Source: Marivirga lumbricoides (GTDB taxonomy: Bacteria; Bacteroidota; Bacteroidia; Cytophagales; Cyclobacteriaceae). Taken from it: a stretch of DNA of 64,000 nt. Below, piece by piece: positions 62,134-64,000 of the stretch. Below the pieces are notes generated by a model. That model saw only the letters and a program-made list of their open reading frames with translations. It had not been told where the DNA came from and ran no database searches. Position numbers and translations under genes: made by a program. Location of the stretch: contig NZ_BMEC01000013.1 in NCBI RefSeq assembly GCF_014636295.1, positions 62,001 to 126,000 on the forward strand, written 5' to 3'. How positions within the stretch are numbered: position 1 is the first letter of the stretch; each line of letters begins with the position of its first letter.

Positions 62134-62887
62134 AGATTGGAAAGAAAAACTGATGGATTATCTCTACGATGAGATGGATGAGCAGGAAAAAATTGCTTTT
62201 GAGTTGGAGTTAGCAAAAAATGCTACGCTAAGAGAGGAATTACAAAACCTGCAGGGTACAAGAAATATTGCCGGACGTTGGGAAGATGAAACAATTAGTG
62301 CCCCACCATTTTTTCAGGTGCACAAAAATGAAAGTAACAAAACCCAACCAGGTGGATTGAAGTGGTTTATGGCTATTGCCGCTTCCATATTGCTATTAAT
62401 AGTAGCCGCAAAATTCAGTGAACTACAAATCAGCAATTCGGGTGGGGCTTTCAAAATAGCTTTTGGTAAAGAGATATCAAATGATAAAACGTTAGCGGCA
62501 TCAGAAGTAGATTCTCTTATCTCCTCTGCCCTGGCAGGCTATGAAGAAAAGCTACAGAAGCAGCGGAAAGAAGATTTTCAAAGCTACTTAGCAGCCAGTA
62601 AAAATGATAATAGAAAAATTATTACAGATTATTTAACAGCACTTGAAACCAGTAATGCGGCTATGATGCAGGCTTACTGGAAAGAAAGCACACAACAACA
62701 GGAAGTTTATCTTAAAACTTTGCTTTCGGATTTTGCAGCTTACATGGAGCAACAAAGGGAAAATGACATGGATTATCTGATAGCCAAAATGGAGCTTATG
62801 GAATCCGACAAAGATCTTTTTAAGCTTGAGACAGGACAAATAATAAATTCTTTAGCGAATAACAATACTCAGGAAACAGCTTATTAA
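62123..62887 (+). CDS. Probable anti-sigma factor, one transmembrane segment
   Basis: 254 residues. N-terminal cytosolic part MKTEDWKEKLMDYLYDEMDEQEKIAFELELAKN fits the anti-sigma layout although no CxxC zinc motif is present. One membrane segment (about 73-93, WFMAIAASILLLIVAAKF), then a periplasmic helical/coiled-coil domain rich in Gln, Glu and Lys. Translationally coupled to the sigma factor gene. Regulated release of the sigma factor is inferred. Confidence 0.75.
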   Translation: MKTEDWKEKLMDYLYDEMDEQEKIAFELELAKNATLREELQNLQGTRNIAGRWEDETISAPPFFQVHKNESNKTQPGGLKWFMAIAASILLLIVAAKFSELQISNSGGAFKIAFGKEISNDKTLAASEVDSLISSALAGYEEKLQKQRKEDFQSYLAASKNDNRKIITDYLTALETSNAAMMQAYWKESTQQQEVYLKTLLSDFAAYMEQQRENDMDYLIAKMELMESDKDLFKLETGQIINSLANNNTQETAY

Positions 62888-62896
62888 AAATGCCTG

Positions 62897-62931
62897 CCAG
62901 GTAATTTTGAGAGCTCGCAACAATTATCTGG
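62897..62931 (+). repeat. Hairpin between anti-sigma gene and downstream gene
   Basis: CCAGGTAATT (62897-62906) pairs with AATTATCTGG (62922-62931), ten base pairs with one G-U, 15-nt loop. No T-run follows; could attenuate or stabilise the polycistronic mRNA. Confidence 0.45.
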
Positions 62932-62996
62932 TAAACCGCATCAGGATGAGATGCTATATGCAAAAGCCAAATTTTAAATTTTTAAATAAAACAAAA

Positions 62997-64000
62997 ATGA
63001 AAAAATATATCGTTATTATATGTTTCTTAGTAGCTAGCTATAGCACTAAGGCGCAAGAGGTTAACTCTGAAAAAATGGAGAAAGACCTGAAAGTTGCCCA
63101 AACAGTTTTGAAAAGCTTAGTCAATAACAACCAGACCAATCATTGGAATAGTGGTAAAAGCAATAATGAAGCCCGTTATGTTGAAGGCTTTGGGGTAATT
63201 ATCCCTCTACCTGCCAATAGCTCTTATGTTTACAATTTTTCTCCTGAGCTTCCTTCTATGCCTGATATTTCCGGGGTAGTGATACGCAGTTTGGAGGCAG
63301 TTGAAAACCTTGAGCTATTTATAGATGGGGATGATGATAAAAGAGAGGAAAACGCTTCAAAAAAAGCTATGAGTGAAGCTGAAAGAGCTGAAAGAGTCGT
63401 TGAACGTGCGGAAAGAGCCGTTGAACGTGCTGAAAGAGCTGCTGAAATGGAAGTGAGAAGAGCAGAAATACAGGCGCGCCAGAAAGAGCTGGAGGCAAGA
63501 GCACAAACCATAGTGGGACGTGCTAATTTCCAGGTTTTAAGGATGGATAGTCTGAATGAAGTAAATAATGAGTCCAAAATTGAAAATATTAAAAGCTTCC
63601 TGCTTGAATACGGCCATCTAATCAGCCAACTGAAAGATGATGAAAAAATTCTGGTAATGGAAAAAGCAGACAGAGCAAGGTTTTATTATGGTACAAATGG
63701 CATGGAAGACTTGAAAAGAGGCAAGCTTTCAGCAGAAATTACCATGAAAGATATCAGAGCATTTCAAAACGGCAAAATATCTCGTGAAGAAGCTGAAAGC
63801 CGCATCAAAATAAATAAGGGTGATGAAATAAAGCCACTTGCGAAAGACCTTGTACTGATGCAAAGTATCTTTAACAGACTTTATCAATCAGACTTATCTG
63901 AAACATATTACCTGGAATCAAAGATGCCGTATGAGCAAATTGATGGCTTAGGTGTAATCTTTTATATGGACGTGGTGTCGTCAATAGGTACAGGAAAAGA
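62997..64000 (+). CDS. Secreted protein with Ala-Glu-Arg coiled coil, partial
   Basis: ATG at 62997, open to the right edge (334 codons visible, no stop). Signal peptide MKKYIVIICFLVASYSTKAQ. A beta-like N-terminal part (GFGVIIPLPANSSYVYNFS), then a heptad-like stretch (about residues 120-165) with repeated RAERxxERAER units, followed by a helical, charged body. The family is not recognised. It follows the sigma/anti-sigma pair by 110 bp and is likely in the same regulon, perhaps as an envelope-stress target. The C-terminus is outside the window. Confidence 0.75.
   Translation, partial: MKKYIVIICFLVASYSTKAQEVNSEKMEKDLKVAQTVLKSLVNNNQTNHWNSGKSNNEARYVEGFGVIIPLPANSSYVYNFSPELPSMPDISGVVIRSLEAVENLELFIDGDDDKREENASKKAMSEAERAERVVERAERAVERAERAAEMEVRRAEIQARQKELEARAQTIVGRANFQVLRMDSLNEVNNESKIENIKSFLLEYGHLISQLKDDEKILVMEKADRARFYYGTNGMEDLKRGKLSAEITMKDIRAFQNGKISREEAESRIKINKGDEIKPLAKDLVLMQSIFNRLYQSDLSETYYLESKMPYEQIDGLGVIFYMDVVSSIGTGK

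Noticed and set aside
63230-63577. 115-codon minus-strand frame rich in Ser/Ala
   Set aside because: Antisense of the Ala-Glu-Arg repeat tract in the secreted-protein gene.

Overview
The window looks like a chromosomal segment of a marine or soil Bacteroidota, most likely order Cytophagales (Fulvivirga/Marivirga-like). I infer this from the AT-rich base composition, a SusC/SusD pair, type IX secretion (T9SS) features (PorP/SprF protein, CHU_C-type and T9SS-type C-terminal tails), Bacteroidetes-style Crp/Fnr regulators, one clear TAnnTTTG promoter element and weak ribosome-binding sites. There is no rRNA, tRNA, CRISPR array or complete insertion sequence.

Layout. 1-3340 (minus): the end of an exopolysaccharide export operon (Wzc-like chain-length protein cut by the left edge, Wza-like lipoprotein, single-domain response regulator). 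3593-5258: small membrane protein, rRNA pseudouridine synthase, secreted orphan. 5400-11589 (minus): a two-component system made of an NtrC-type regulator and a 1605-residue multi-PAS hybrid kinase. 11854-18460: scattered metabolic and transport genes. 18829-22049: an accessory block of five unrecognised or weakly recognised genes (Cys-rich lipoprotein, two related small proteins, membrane protein, LRR lipoprotein). 22095-29139: an aromatic/hydroquinone cluster (two PcpA/MhqO-like ring-cleaving dioxygenases, MhqD-like esterase, maleylacetate reductase, IclR regulator, fused CoA-transferase, Crp/Fnr regulator). 29227-34489 (minus): metH-metF behind a SAM-I riboswitch. 34561-37852: S41 protease, a decayed gene, a small membrane protein and a TetR regulator. 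37986-43870: TetR-operator-controlled phosphodiesterase plus SusC/SusD. 43951-44251: a nested palindromic repeat element. 44380-53839: efflux adaptor/TolC pair, serine dehydratase subunit, PLP lyase, HsdR-N protein, AMP nucleosidase, two related amidohydrolases and a MazG protein. 53932-60050: T9SS-related PorP/SprF-SPOR protein, CHU_C protein, DUF4269 protein and an extracellular endonuclease I. 60216-64000: desaturase, ECF sigma factor, anti-sigma-like protein and a secreted coiled-coil protein cut by the right edge.

The most striking observation is inside metH. About 140 residues that form a complete-looking DUF559 (Vsr/PD-(D/E)XK-like) nuclease domain sit in frame in the linker between the cobalamin cap domain and the cobalamin Rossmann domain. 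The insert is bounded on both sides by inverted copies of a G/C-rich palindrome (CCCCCAAAGGGGG) that are themselves translated. This looks like a selfish nuclease cassette that survives as an open-ended, in-frame protein insertion rather than as an intein. Other points of interest are a Wzc-like protein whose kinase P-loop and Walker B motifs are lost, the accessory block at 18.8-22.0 kb, a perfect 18-bp operator in front of the phosphodiesterase-SusCD operon, and a composite inverted/direct repeat at 43.95-44.25 kb.
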